DNA of 64,000 nt, from positions 1 to 64,000 of the forward strand of contig VGZA01000018.1 of assembly GCA_016872775.1 (NCBI GenBank), read 5' to 3'. Both the position numbers and the translations under genes were made by a program. This DNA comes from Planctomycetota bacterium. Lineage in GTDB: Bacteria > Planctomycetota > Planctomycetia > Pirellulales > Pirellulaceae. Each line of letters starts with the position of its first letter. Position 1 is the stretch's first letter. The notes under the pieces are model-generated. The model saw only the letters and a list, made by a program, of their open reading frames with translations. It made no database searches and was not told the DNA's origin. Below, piece by piece: positions 1 to 9,411 of the stretch.

Positions 1-1
1 G

Positions 2-2581
2 CTTGTTGCAGTGCTTGTTGCAGTGCTTGCCATCGGTGCCGCAAGGCTGGAAGCCACAGAGACAGCGCCCATCGATGGCGAACAACTGTCCGAGACCCCC
101 GCTGGCAACGTCTCACCCGAGCCCGACGGCGCGAACCCGCAGATCGCCACTGCCGACCGCCGCGCGCGCGACGCGCGCGTTTTTCGGCACCGCGTTGACC
201 CGCATTGGTTCGCGGACAACAACCGGTTCTGGTACCGCAATCAGCTGCCGGAAGAACGACGTGAATTTGTCGTCGTGGACTGCCTGCTCGGGACGCGCGA
301 GCCCGCTTTTGATCATGCGGAGGTGGCCCGTCAGATTGGCGGAGAGACTCGCCCCGACCAACTGCCGGTCTTCCACCTTCGCTACTCCGCCAATGGTCAG
401 AGTGTGCGCCTGATCGGTCGTGGAGCGAGCTGGGAATGGGATCCGGTCGAAAAGCGGTTGAGCAAGATGGACGAAAATGCAGACCCCGCGATCGATGAGG
501 AACGGCTGGTCGCCGAGCTGAATATGCGGCCCTCGTCGCGAACGGGCGAGGAGACGGCGATCACCTTTGACAATCGGCTGGAAGCAGCCGTGGAGATCTT
601 CTGGCTGGAGCCGGGCGGCGCCCGCACTTCTTATGGCAAGCTCCCGCCAGGTGCGCGACGTCAGCAGCATACCTTTACGGGGCACCGATGGCTGGTGCTC
701 AAAGAAGACGGTGAATCTCAAGGAGTCTTCGAAGCGATCGAGTTCGGTGGCACGGCGATCCTCGACGGCACGCCTCCACGCCGCTCGGGTCGGCGTAATG
801 GAGACTCCCGCACTGGCAATGGGCAGGAAGGCACCGATCGCGGCCGGCAGTCCCCCGACGGTAAGTGGTCCGTACTGTTGCGCGATCATAACCTGGTGCT
901 GGTGGCAAGTTCGAACGGGGAAGAGCGCGTGCTCAGTCGGGACGGCTCCGTCGACAACCCGTACGACGAGTGGAGTTGGTCGCCCGATTCTCGCACGCTG
1001 GCGAGCTTCCGACGCGAGCCGGGCGAGCGCAAGGAAGTGTATCTCGTTCAATCATCGCCGGACGGAGGTGGACGCGCTCGCCTGCAATCCCGCCCTTACG
1101 CCCAGCCCGGCGACCGGTTTCCAACGTATGAGCTCAACATCTTCGACGTGGAAAGCTGCCGGCAATACAAACCGGCCGTCGACCGTTTCGAGCACGAGTG
1201 GCAGAAGCCACAGCCTCGCTGGAGCCCGGACTCCAGCCGGTTGCGGTACTCGCAAGTCGATCGCGGCCATCAGCGTTTTCGCGTTCTCGATCTGGAGGCG
1301 GCGACCGGTAGCGTTCGTGCGCTGGTGGACGAGCGTACCGAGACCTTCCTATGGACGGCACACACCGAGGGCAACAACCTCCCGATTGTCCAGTGGTTGC
1401 AGAAATCCGACGGTTTGATTCACGTCTCAGAACGCAGTGGATGGCGCCATCTCTACTTGATCAACGCGGCAACCGGCGAGGTCAAAAATCCGATCACGAG
1501 CGGCGAGTGGGTTGTACGTGGCTTGGACCGTGTCGACGAGGAGACCGGACAGGTCTGGTTTCGGGCCAGCGGCTGTGTTCCGGGCCAGGACCCATACCTG
1601 ATCCACTACGGTCGAGTCGGATTGGACGGCACCGGTCTGGTCTGGCTGACTGCCGGGGATGGAACGCACACCGTGCAGTATTCCCCGGACGGCCGCTTCC
1701 TGATCGATACCTATTCGCGCGTCGACGCTGGCCCGACGACGGAACTTCGGCGGATCGAGGACGGCAGGCTGCTTGTGCCGCTGGAGACCGCCGATCTGCG
1801 GCCGTTAAAGGCCATTGGCTGGGAACCTCCGGAGGTCTTTCGGGCAAAAGGTCGCGATGGCGTTACCGATATCTGGGGAATCATCTGCCGGCCACGTAAC
1901 CTCGACCCCAATCGCAAATACCCAGTGATTGAAGAGATTTATGCGGGGCCTCACGATTCCCACGTACCCAAGGCATTTTCGCCGCAGACCCGCTACGAGT
2001 CATTGATCGAGCGAGGCTTCATCGTGGTGAAGATCGATGGCATGGGGACCGCCAATCGTTCCAAAGCGTTTCATGACCGCTGCTGGAAGAATCTCAAGGA
2101 TGCCGGCTTCGAGGATCGGATCTGCTGGATTCGTGCTGCGGCGGAGGCCTATGCCTATTTTGACCTGGAACGCGTGGGGATCTACGGCGGGTCGGCAGGC
2201 GGGCAAAACGCCGCGGCAGCCGTACTGTTTCACCCCGACTTCTATCGAGTGGCTGTCGCGGGATGCGGCTGCCACGACAATCGGCTCGATAAAGCATCCT
2301 GGAACGAACAATGGATGGGGTATCCGGTGGGACCCGAATACGCGCTGAACTCGAATATCGACAATGCGCATCGACTCGACGGCAAACTGCTGTTGATTGT
2401 CGGAGAACTAGATACCAACGTTCCGCCGGAATCGACGTTACGGTTCGCCGACGCCTTGATTCGACACAACAAGGATTTCGAAATGCTCGTCGTCCCCAAT
2501 GCGGGGCACGGCATGGGCGGTGCCTATGGCGTCCGACGGATGCATGAGTTTTTCGAACGGCACTTGAAACCGGGAGGATAG
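2..2581 (+). CDS. S9 family prolyl oligopeptidase / dipeptidyl-peptidase IV-like serine protease, 5' end cut off
   Basis: Secreted serine peptidase that would release N-terminal dipeptides or cleave short peptides after proline or similar residues. Numbering from the GTG at 11, the N-terminal half (about residues 250-600) has repeated WSPDS/YSPDG-type blades of a DPP-IV propeller, and the last 230 residues form the alpha/beta-hydrolase domain. The catalytic triad is visible: Ser728 in GGSAGG, Asp801 in GELDTN and His833 in NAGHGMGG. The frame is open to the window edge and begins with a hydrophobic LVAVLVAVLA stretch that looks like the middle of a signal peptide, so the true start probably lies outside the window. 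The extreme 5' end is two tandem copies of a 12-base unit, giving the repeated LVAV. Family identification is secure; substrate is unknown. Confidence 0.9.
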   Translation, partial: LVAVLVAVLAIGAARLEATETAPIDGEQLSETPAGNVSPEPDGANPQIATADRRARDARVFRHRVDPHWFADNNRFWYRNQLPEERREFVVVDCLLGTREPAFDHAEVARQIGGETRPDQLPVFHLRYSANGQSVRLIGRGASWEWDPVEKRLSKMDENADPAIDEERLVAELNMRPSSRTGEETAITFDNRLEAAVEIFWLEPGGARTSYGKLPPGARRQQHTFTGHRWLVLKEDGESQGVFEAIEFGGTAILDGTPPRRSGRRNGDSRTGNGQEGTDRGRQSPDGKWSVLLRDHNLVLVASSNGEERVLSRDGSVDNPYDEWSWSPDSRTLASFRREPGERKEVYLVQSSPDGGGRARLQSRPYAQPGDRFPTYELNIFDVESCRQYKPAVDRFEHEWQKPQPRWSPDSSRLRYSQVDRGHQRFRVLDLEAATGSVRALVDERTETFLWTAHTEGNNLPIVQWLQKSDGLIHVSERSGWRHLYLINAATGEVKNPITSGEWVVRGLDRVDEETGQVWFRASGCVPGQDPYLIHYGRVGLDGTGLVWLTAGDGTHTVQYSPDGRFLIDTYSRVDAGPTTELRRIEDGRLLVPLETADLRPLKAIGWEPPEVFRAKGRDGVTDIWGIICRPRNLDPNRKYPVIEEIYAGPHDSHVPKAFSPQTRYESLIERGFIVVKIDGMGTANRSKAFHDRCWKNLKDAGFEDRICWIRAAAEAYAYFDLERVGIYGGSAGGQNAAAAVLFHPDFYRVAVAGCGCHDNRLDKASWNEQWMGYPVGPEYALNSNIDNAHRLDGKLLLIVGELDTNVPPESTLRFADALIRHNKDFEMLVVPNAGHGMGGAYGVRRMHEFFERHLKPGG

Positions 2582-2835
2582 CGTCTTCCATAGGGATGGT
2601 GCGGCGCGGCGATCCGTCAATCGTCCAGAATGCGGCGGGACTACGCCAAGACTTTGCCCCCGACAATCCAGGTTACGCCCGCGCTGGAAAATGGAATTGG
2701 ACCGAGCCGGCCGGCTCGAACAGAACTTTGATAGACATTGGAACCGATAACAGTTCATCTAGCGGTTGTGCGAACCAGTTTACCTATCGAGTTTCCAGAC
2801 GGATTATTGAGACCTTCAAAGGGGAGGGTAGTTCC

Positions 2836-4386
2836 ATGAATCAGAATTCTCGTCGTGAATTTTTGGGTGAAATCGGGCGTGGAATGTTGCTGGCGGGACT
2901 GGGAACCTCTTTGGCATCGGAGCTTGGCCTGGCGAACGTTGCGGCGGCAGGCGAGGATCGCGCGCTGAGTTTCGGCAAACTCGAGCCGCTGGTGGCGATG
3001 ATACAGGAGACCGAGCCGGCGAAGTTGACGGCCGAACTGGTAAGTCACTTGAACAACGGCACGAACCTGCGGACGCTGGTCGCGGCAGGCGCGCTTGCGA
3101 ATGCGCGCACGTTTGGCGGTCAGGATTATGTCGGCTTTCACACGTTCATGGCGCTGGCGCCGGCCTACCGCATGGCGCAGGAATTGCCTGCCGCGCAGCA
3201 GCCGCTTCCGGTCCTGAAGGTCTTGTATCGCAATGCGAATCGGATCCAGGAATTCGGGGGTCGCAAGAACGAGATTCTGCACGAGGTGGCCGAGGAAGCC
3301 CCGCCGGCCGACAAGGAAGTCGGTGTTCATTTGCGGGAGGTGGCACGCACTGGTGATGTCGAAAAAGCGGACCGCACATTCGCCGCGGCGATGAAAGCGC
3401 CGATTGGCGAGGCATTCAATCACCTGCAATTCGAAGTTCAGGATGAAATCGACGTGCATCGCGTGGTGCTGGCATGGCGCGCCTGGGATACGCTGGACCT
3501 GGCGGGGCGCGAGTGGGCCCATTGCCTGCTGCGGCAGTCAATCCGTTATTGTGCCAATACGGAAAAATCGATGATCGAACGAGGTCACGCTCGCTCGCCG
3601 GTGCGAACCGTGCTCCCCATGTTGCTCGACCAATACAAATTGCTGGGCCGGGAGATGGGAACCAAAGTGGGCGACGACGCCTGGCTGCGGCAACTGGCGC
3701 AAACCATCTTCCGCGGCACGCGCGAACAGGCCGCCGATGCCGTGGCGCAGGCGATCGCGGAGGGGTACAACCAGGAGGAAATCGGTGAAGCGATCTCGCT
3801 GGCGGCCAACCTGCTTGTGCTCCATGATCCTGGCCGACCGGAACAAGGGGCAAACGCGGACAAGCCAGTCGGGAGCTGCCACGGCGATTCGGTCGGCGTG
3901 CACGCATCGGACGCCGCGAATGCCTGGCGAAATATCATCCGGGTAAGTACGCCGCGCAATGTCATCGCCAGCCTGATTGTCGGCGCGTACCATACGGGCG
4001 GTCAAAGCGGTCGTTCCAATCCGCAGCCGTACCCGTTCACGGAGCACCTGGCCGAGGTCAAATCGGAAGATGCCCGGACTTTACTGGCGGAAACCGAGAC
4101 GGCGATCCGCGCGAAGGAGCAGTTCCGGGCCGCGGCCTTGATCGCCCGCTACGGCGCTCTCGGACTTCCGGCTCGGCCCGTATGCGACCTGCTGCTGAAA
4201 TTTGCGACCAGCGAAGATGGAGCGTTACACGCCGAGAAATATTATCTGACGGTTCGTTCCGAATTTGATTCCATGCGGTCGTCGATACGCTGGGGACAAC
4301 TCGTCGCATTGGCACGGGTGTCCGCCAGCGAATACGGACACCGTTCGGCCGGTTACGAGGAAGCCAGAAAACTTCTGAAGGTTTGA
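2836..4386 (+). CDS. Tat-exported protein of unknown function (516 aa)
   Basis: I do not recognise a named family. The start at 2836 is chosen because a GGGAGG ribosome site lies at about 2822-2827 and the product then opens with a twin-arginine signal, SRREFLGEIGRGMLLAGLG, followed by an Ala-rich cleavage region. An in-frame extension to 2596 would bury this signal. The mature part is mostly helical and carries several conserved-looking His/Cys/Asp clusters (GFHTFMALAP, HCLLRQSIRYC, GSCHGDSVGVHASDA, GAYHTGGQSG), which suggests a metal- or cofactor-bearing exported enzyme; this is inference. It stands between the S9 peptidase and the convergent DUF1501 gene, 17 bases from the latter's stop. 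Confidence 0.75.
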   Translation: MNQNSRREFLGEIGRGMLLAGLGTSLASELGLANVAAAGEDRALSFGKLEPLVAMIQETEPAKLTAELVSHLNNGTNLRTLVAAGALANARTFGGQDYVGFHTFMALAPAYRMAQELPAAQQPLPVLKVLYRNANRIQEFGGRKNEILHEVAEEAPPADKEVGVHLREVARTGDVEKADRTFAAAMKAPIGEAFNHLQFEVQDEIDVHRVVLAWRAWDTLDLAGREWAHCLLRQSIRYCANTEKSMIERGHARSPVRTVLPMLLDQYKLLGREMGTKVGDDAWLRQLAQTIFRGTREQAADAVAQAIAEGYNQEEIGEAISLAANLLVLHDPGRPEQGANADKPVGSCHGDSVGVHASDAANAWRNIIRVSTPRNVIASLIVGAYHTGGQSGRSNPQPYPFTEHLAEVKSEDARTLLAETETAIRAKEQFRAAALIARYGALGLPARPVCDLLLKFATSEDGALHAEKYYLTVRSEFDSMRSSIRWGQLVALARVSASEYGHRSAGYEEARKLLKV

Positions 4387-4403
4387 GAATCAGCCAACGG
4401 GCA

Positions 4404-5834
4404 CTACGACAGGATTTCCCGAATCGGGGCGCCGCCATGACTGATCGACATCGGGCGGCCGACCGCGTCATAAACCGGGGTCTCATGGTCGATCCCCAGC
4501 AGCTTGTAGATCGTGCAACAGATGTCCGAGGTACTGACCGGATTGGAAGCCGGGTAAGCGGCCTGCGCGTCGCTGGCGCCGTGAACCGCTCCTCCCTGGA
4601 TTCCCGCGCCGGAGAACAGCATCGAATAACAAAAAGTCCAATGATCCCTCCCGGCATTCTTGTTGATTTTCGGCGTTCGCCCAAAGTCGCTCATGACGAC
4701 CACCAGGGTTTCATCGAGTAATCCGCTGTCCGACAGGTCCTGCATGAGCGCGTTGTAGACGGCATCCAGGTAGGGGAGGTTATAGTCCTTCAGCAGCTTG
4801 AAGTTCTGCGAGTGTGTGTCCCAGCAGTGAAGCTGCAGCTTCAAACGCTCCCAGTAACAATCCCAGGTGACATTGATGAAACGTACGCCCGCTTCGACAA
4901 GCCTGCGTGCAATCAGCGCGCTTTGGCCAAAGAGCGTGGGCGTGTAACGCTCGCGAATCTGCGGATCGACTCGGTCCAGATCGAACGCGTCACGGACTTT
5001 CGACGATGAGATCAGGTTCCAGGCCCGTTCTCGTTGCCGCGTCCACGATCCCTCATGGGCCGACCGGTCCACACGTTTTCGCTCGGCGTCCAATTGCTGC
5101 AACAGACTCTGACGGCCGTTCAACCGGTCGAGCGTCATCTCCTGATCGAGGTGCGTGTGCGGGATTTGCGGTATGCCACGCAGCGGTTGCGGGCTGTATT
5201 CCTGTTCCGGCGGCTTGTCGACGTACGGGGCACACGCCGTGTAGAGCGGATCATATTGCGAACCAAGAAATCCAGCCGTGGGGCCGGGGCGACGGATCGA
5301 CTGCCCCCATCCCAGATAACAAGGCATGTAGACGTAGGCCGGTGAATCGGCTCTCGCGCCGTTGAGGTACTCGCAGACAGAACCCATGCTCGGGGGATGG
5401 GTTCGTTTGAGATTGCCGAGATCGGTTTCCGGAACCTCCCAACCGGTATAGCTCGGGATGCAGTTGTGGCAGCCAGCCCGGTGATTGATCGAGCGGACAA
5501 TGGCCGAACGGTTCATCCATTTGGCGTGCAACGGGAGGTGTTCGCTGATCTCGATTCCCGGGGCATTTGTGGCGATCGGATTGAATTCGCCTCGGACTTC
5601 GGACGGCGCATTCGGTTTCAGGTCATACATATCCTGCCAAGGAGCGCCGCCGAGCAAGTACAGGCAGATGACACTCTTGGCCTTACCATTCCAAGGATGT
5701 ACTCGTTGCTGTTCGGCCTGCAGTAATTGGGGCAAGCCGAACCCGCCCAGTACCGAAAGGGTGCCCACCCGGAGCGTTTCCCGGCGGGAAATGCCGTCAC
5801 AAAACCGTCGCCGGCTGCCAAGCATGGTCAACAT
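4404..5834 (-). CDS. DUF1501 family protein (Tat-exported, sulfatase-like fold)
   Basis: Member of the DUF1501 family, abundant in planctomycetes and related to alkaline-phosphatase/sulfatase-fold proteins; the reaction is not known. Family features seen: a twin-arginine leader (SRRRFCDGISRRETLRVGTL), the early LLGGAPWQDMYDLKPNAP motif, FDLDRVDPQIRERY, the metal-site-like VMSDFGRTPKINKNAGRDHW block and the C-terminal DICCTIYKLLGID stretch. Length (about 476 aa) is normal. The longest frame opens with a TTG at 5849; ATG at 5834 is preferred and ATG at 5825 is also possible. These genes usually sit beside DUF1549/1553 cytochrome-like partners, but no such partner is present here. Confidence 0.9.
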   Translation of the reverse strand: MLTMLGSRRRFCDGISRRETLRVGTLSVLGGFGLPQLLQAEQQRVHPWNGKAKSVICLYLLGGAPWQDMYDLKPNAPSEVRGEFNPIATNAPGIEISEHLPLHAKWMNRSAIVRSINHRAGCHNCIPSYTGWEVPETDLGNLKRTHPPSMGSVCEYLNGARADSPAYVYMPCYLGWGQSIRRPGPTAGFLGSQYDPLYTACAPYVDKPPEQEYSPQPLRGIPQIPHTHLDQEMTLDRLNGRQSLLQQLDAERKRVDRSAHEGSWTRQRERAWNLISSSKVRDAFDLDRVDPQIRERYTPTLFGQSALIARRLVEAGVRFINVTWDCYWERLKLQLHCWDTHSQNFKLLKDYNLPYLDAVYNALMQDLSDSGLLDETLVVVMSDFGRTPKINKNAGRDHWTFCYSMLFSGAGIQGGAVHGASDAQAAYPASNPVSTSDICCTIYKLLGIDHETPVYDAVGRPMSISHGGAPIREILS

Positions 5835-5864
5835 GATTATCTCAAGCAAGGAGATGGTTAAGTA

Positions 5865-7496
5865 CTAATCGTAAGACTGCAGATAATGGTTGTGGCGAAT
5901 CTGGGGCTCGAACGCGTACAGCTTCGCGTTTCTCAAGTGAAAACGCAATCGGATCGGCCGCGCCTGTAGCAGCTGACAATCCGGGTTGTCGTTCCATTTT
6001 AATACGTGCCGAACGCTGTCGGTGGTGATCGGCGTGCAGTCGGCAACGCCAAATCCGTCGATGGCATTTCCCTCGGCGTCGATCGCTTCGACGGTGAGCG
6101 AGCCGCCCGACGCGTCCGCGTTCACCACCAGCGTGTCACCGAGGAATACCAGTGGCTTTGTGGTCAGCGTGCCTGGTTCTTCGCCGGCGTTGACCGAAAT
6201 AAAGCCGTCGAGCCGTAAGGTCGCCAGCCCGATACCGCTGTCGCGCGCGTCCTTGTGGTAAGTGTGCCAATGGCGTCCCGTAATGCCAGTGTAATAGAAA
6301 CGGATTTCGTCGCCGACAATCAACGGCGGGTGATGCGGGTAGATCTGGCCCCAATCCCAGTCTTTGCGAAATTCACCGTAGGGGAGAAAAGTGGCCTGCG
6401 TGGCGCTCTGCTTCCAATCGCGCTCGCCCCGCAGCTCGGCCGCGGAGATCGCTCCATCGTGAAGCACCCGCTGCCACGTGACTCCATCCCGGCTGAAGGT
6501 CAGTTGATTATTGACGCGATCCATCCAGGGCTGGTCCTCGGGAATCGGCTTGATCGTTTCGCCGTGATAGGTGTTGAGCACGCCGATGTAGACGCCGTGA
6601 TACGGCATCGCGCCCATTGTGTAGAGTTCCGTGGCGAAAGGCGCGTCCAATTTGCTCTTTCTAAGTACCGTGACCTTGGGCGACCAGTGGAGGAAGTCCT
6701 CGCTTTCGATGCGACTGATGATCCTGACGTTCGGCGGGCCGAAACGGAGGTAGGCGACGAAACGATTCAGCCGCCCGTCCCAATAGGGTGCGATCTGAGT
6801 GTCGCTGTACGGGATCAACGGGTTCTTTGGTTCCGGACGCCATTGAATCCCATCGGCCGAAGAGGCGACGCAACTTTGCAGTGAACTCGACTGGCCCGTC
6901 GGTTTGCCGAGATACATCATCTTAAATCGGCGATCGGGGTTTTTTTCCGCCGAGTCGATCATCACGCCAGCCCCGCCCACCCATGGCTCCCTGGGATCAA
7001 AGATCGCCCAGTTATTGCCGGCCCGCGGATCGGTGATTGGCTTCTCCCAGCGGATTCCATCCGGCGAAGTGACATAGCCCAACGATCCGGCAGCATCTTT
7101 GTCGTCAAGCCAGATCTGGTACCAGATCTTGTAAAGTCCGTCCCGCTCGTCGCGGACCACCGCTCCGTAACCAAACGGTGAAGAGAGTTTTTCCTCCCAG
7201 GGCTTGTCGCGGCGGACGAGCGGATTCTGCGGATGCTTGACGGGCTGGTTAAGAACTTTTCTCGTGTTGAGCAGCGATTCGATCACATAGTTATCGATGA
7301 ACAGCTGCTTGCCTTGCAGCACGATCGCCTTGCCGACGATCTCGTCATCCAGATCCTTAAACATGCCAGGCGGCGCCTGGCGGTGTTGAGCAACTGCTGC
7401 CAACTGCGGTGCCAGCATCATCAGGGCAACTGCCCCGAGAGAAACAAATCCTCTCGCGAAATATTTCCGCGGGTTCGAAGCGACTGTTGGTTTCAT
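5865..7496 (-). CDS. Secreted five-bladed-propeller glycosidase-like protein (GH32/43-type fold), copy 2
   Basis: Probably an exported carbohydrate-active or sugar-binding protein. ATG at 7496 gives MKPTVASNPRKYFARGF followed by a hydrophobic signal segment (VSLGAVALMMLAPQLAAVA). The body has repeated blades with the signatures YVTSPDGIRWEKP, SSADGIQWRPEP and FSRDGVTWQRV, typical of GH32/GH43/GH62-like five-bladed propellers, and a C-terminal jelly-roll-like segment (LRFHLRNAKLYAFEP). The upstream gene's TGA ends one base before this ATG, so the two are translationally coupled. The C-terminal RLKFHMNRARLHAM of that gene matches this one's ending, marking them as diverged tandem paralogues. 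No catalytic acid pair could be assigned with certainty. Confidence 0.75.
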   Translation of the reverse strand: MKPTVASNPRKYFARGFVSLGAVALMMLAPQLAAVAQHRQAPPGMFKDLDDEIVGKAIVLQGKQLFIDNYVIESLLNTRKVLNQPVKHPQNPLVRRDKPWEEKLSSPFGYGAVVRDERDGLYKIWYQIWLDDKDAAGSLGYVTSPDGIRWEKPITDPRAGNNWAIFDPREPWVGGAGVMIDSAEKNPDRRFKMMYLGKPTGQSSSLQSCVASSADGIQWRPEPKNPLIPYSDTQIAPYWDGRLNRFVAYLRFGPPNVRIISRIESEDFLHWSPKVTVLRKSKLDAPFATELYTMGAMPYHGVYIGVLNTYHGETIKPIPEDQPWMDRVNNQLTFSRDGVTWQRVLHDGAISAAELRGERDWKQSATQATFLPYGEFRKDWDWGQIYPHHPPLIVGDEIRFYYTGITGRHWHTYHKDARDSGIGLATLRLDGFISVNAGEEPGTLTTKPLVFLGDTLVVNADASGGSLTVEAIDAEGNAIDGFGVADCTPITTDSVRHVLKWNDNPDCQLLQARPIRLRFHLRNAKLYAFEPQIRHNHYLQSYD

Positions 7497-7497
7497 A

Positions 7498-9213
7498 TCA
7501 GTTCTGTTGGGGTGAGGAATCGTTTGACGGATCGGAGCGATAAGCGACCTCGACAGGAGACAGGGGCCGCACTTGATCACTCATCGTCATCGCATGTAAG
7601 CGGGCGCGGTTCATGTGAAACTTAAGCCGAATCTCCCGGCCGAGCAATTGGCCAAGGTCGGCGTGATTCGACCAGCGCACAGGATGGTCGAGAGCGTCCC
7701 CTTGGATTTCCCGCGACTCGGCGAGCGTGAAGCCGGGGATCGGTCCCCATTCGCGTGTCAGCGCTTCGACTCGGATCGAACCTTGATTCCAGGTGGCCGC
7801 ATTCAGGAACAGATGCGGATGGGCGACGACGAACGGTCGGGTGAGCACGCGGCAGGGCTCGGCATCGGGGATTCCGGTTTCCAGCGAAGCGAACCGGTCG
7901 CGCTTGAGCGTCGCCAGCGCCACTCCGCCGCTGTAATGAGGCGACGCCGATTCGTCGGCGTCGTGGGGAAAGTTCAGAGCCGCGTAATAGACATAGATCG
8001 TGTTGTCGACGACGATCGGCTGCGGCTGCGAGCAGGCCATCGCCATGAAGTCGTAATAACCCAACGGCCCCGAGGCGATGAACGGCGTGCCGCGGCAAAC
8101 GCGCGTGAAATGGACGCCATCGCGGCTCGTCGTCAGATGAATGTCGATTGGCTGGGGCCGCCGCAGGTGAAAAATGCTTGCGTAACCGACGTAGGTCGCG
8201 CCGAACTTGTGGCAGCCAAACTGGTAGAGTTCCGTGTCGGCCGGATCATCTGCGTTCATGGCAAGGATGAAACGATGGTTACGCCATGCTTGTAAATCGT
8301 CGCTTTCCGCATAGGCGTAGGCGCGGTTGTAACGGTCAATGGGCGATCGGTTGCGATCGCTTTCATTGGCGATCATCCGCTCGCTGAACTCGGGAATGAT
8401 CCGCCGGTAAATGACCCATTTGTGTTTCGACGCGTCGAACATCAGGTGCATCAGGCAGTCGTCTCCATTGCCGGCGACATCGTGCGGCGTCTGCCAGAAC
8501 GGCGATGCCGCACAGGACCAGTGCACGCCATCGGGTGACGTCGCAATATGTGCCCCGCGTCGGTGATCCTGAACGATCGCCAGCGCGACGTAAGTTTCCG
8601 ACTTGTCGCGCGGATCTGGGTGTTTGTTGACGCCCCAGAAAAATGCTTTCTTTCCCTGGGGTGCGATTGCCGTGGTCGGGACAACGTACTTTTCAGGCCC
8701 GTACGAAAAACGCGTCGTGGATTGGGGGATCATGTCGCTGGCGAAGACGACGTTATGGTCGCGTCTCCCCGCCACTTCGCACGCGCCCAAGTCGGGCCGT
8801 TCCCATGCGATGCCGTCTCGGGAACTGTAATAGAGCATCCAGCCGGCGTTCCCACCCACGAAACCGGCCTTCGCATCGCTGCCAGCGCGAGCCCACATCT
8901 TGAACAGCTTCGCCTCGGAATCGTACATCGTTGTGTACGGCTCGATATATGTTCCCTCGCACCATCGCTCCGGTCGGATCACGGGATTCAACAGATGTTT
9001 CCTGGCCGGGTGCAATTTCCTCGACACACCCGGCGTCGCCTCCAGCAGCTGGTTATCGAGAAACAACTCCGTCATGAACGTCGGCCGGTCGGCCGATTGG
9101 CTGTGGTCGTTCCCCGGCGCGGCGGGGTCATCCGCGGAAGCCGCTCGAAAATTTCCCAGGGCCGCACTCGCGATTCCAGCTGCCTGAAGGAACTGACGGC
9201 GATTCGATTTCAT
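7498..9213 (-). CDS. Tat-exported five-bladed-propeller glycosidase-like protein, copy 1
   Basis: Upstream partner of the preceding propeller gene. The 571-aa product begins with a clear twin-arginine signal, MKSNRRQFLQAAGIASAAL, ending near AASAD. The body carries the same blade signatures (YYSSRDGIAWERPD, ATSPDGVHWSCA, TTSRDGVHFTRV) and the C-terminal IRLKFHMNRARLHA block. This copy is exported by Tat whereas the other copy has a leader without twin arginines, so the two may reach the periplasm by different routes. Likely role is attack on or binding of an oligosaccharide; the sequence does not show which. Gene order and 1-base spacing indicate one transcript read leftward. Confidence 0.75.
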   Translation of the reverse strand: MKSNRRQFLQAAGIASAALGNFRAASADDPAAPGNDHSQSADRPTFMTELFLDNQLLEATPGVSRKLHPARKHLLNPVIRPERWCEGTYIEPYTTMYDSEAKLFKMWARAGSDAKAGFVGGNAGWMLYYSSRDGIAWERPDLGACEVAGRRDHNVVFASDMIPQSTTRFSYGPEKYVVPTTAIAPQGKKAFFWGVNKHPDPRDKSETYVALAIVQDHRRGAHIATSPDGVHWSCAASPFWQTPHDVAGNGDDCLMHLMFDASKHKWVIYRRIIPEFSERMIANESDRNRSPIDRYNRAYAYAESDDLQAWRNHRFILAMNADDPADTELYQFGCHKFGATYVGYASIFHLRRPQPIDIHLTTSRDGVHFTRVCRGTPFIASGPLGYYDFMAMACSQPQPIVVDNTIYVYYAALNFPHDADESASPHYSGGVALATLKRDRFASLETGIPDAEPCRVLTRPFVVAHPHLFLNAATWNQGSIRVEALTREWGPIPGFTLAESREIQGDALDHPVRWSNHADLGQLLGREIRLKFHMNRARLHAMTMSDQVRPLSPVEVAYRSDPSNDSSPQQN

Positions 9214-9411
9214 CGGATGGTATCTCGAGGAGGTTGCTGGTGGGACGCGGCTGCGTGCCCGGCGCTGGGAAGCATTTTCCCGAGTCTTCGCGGGTCGAGG
9301 TCCCTTGAGTCTAACCGTCGCCGGGCTACAATCAACCGCGGAGCAATTCGGTCGTCATCGGCGGAAGTTGATGTCGGGTCTCCAGGTCCCATTCGCGTGA
9401 GTTGATTACCG

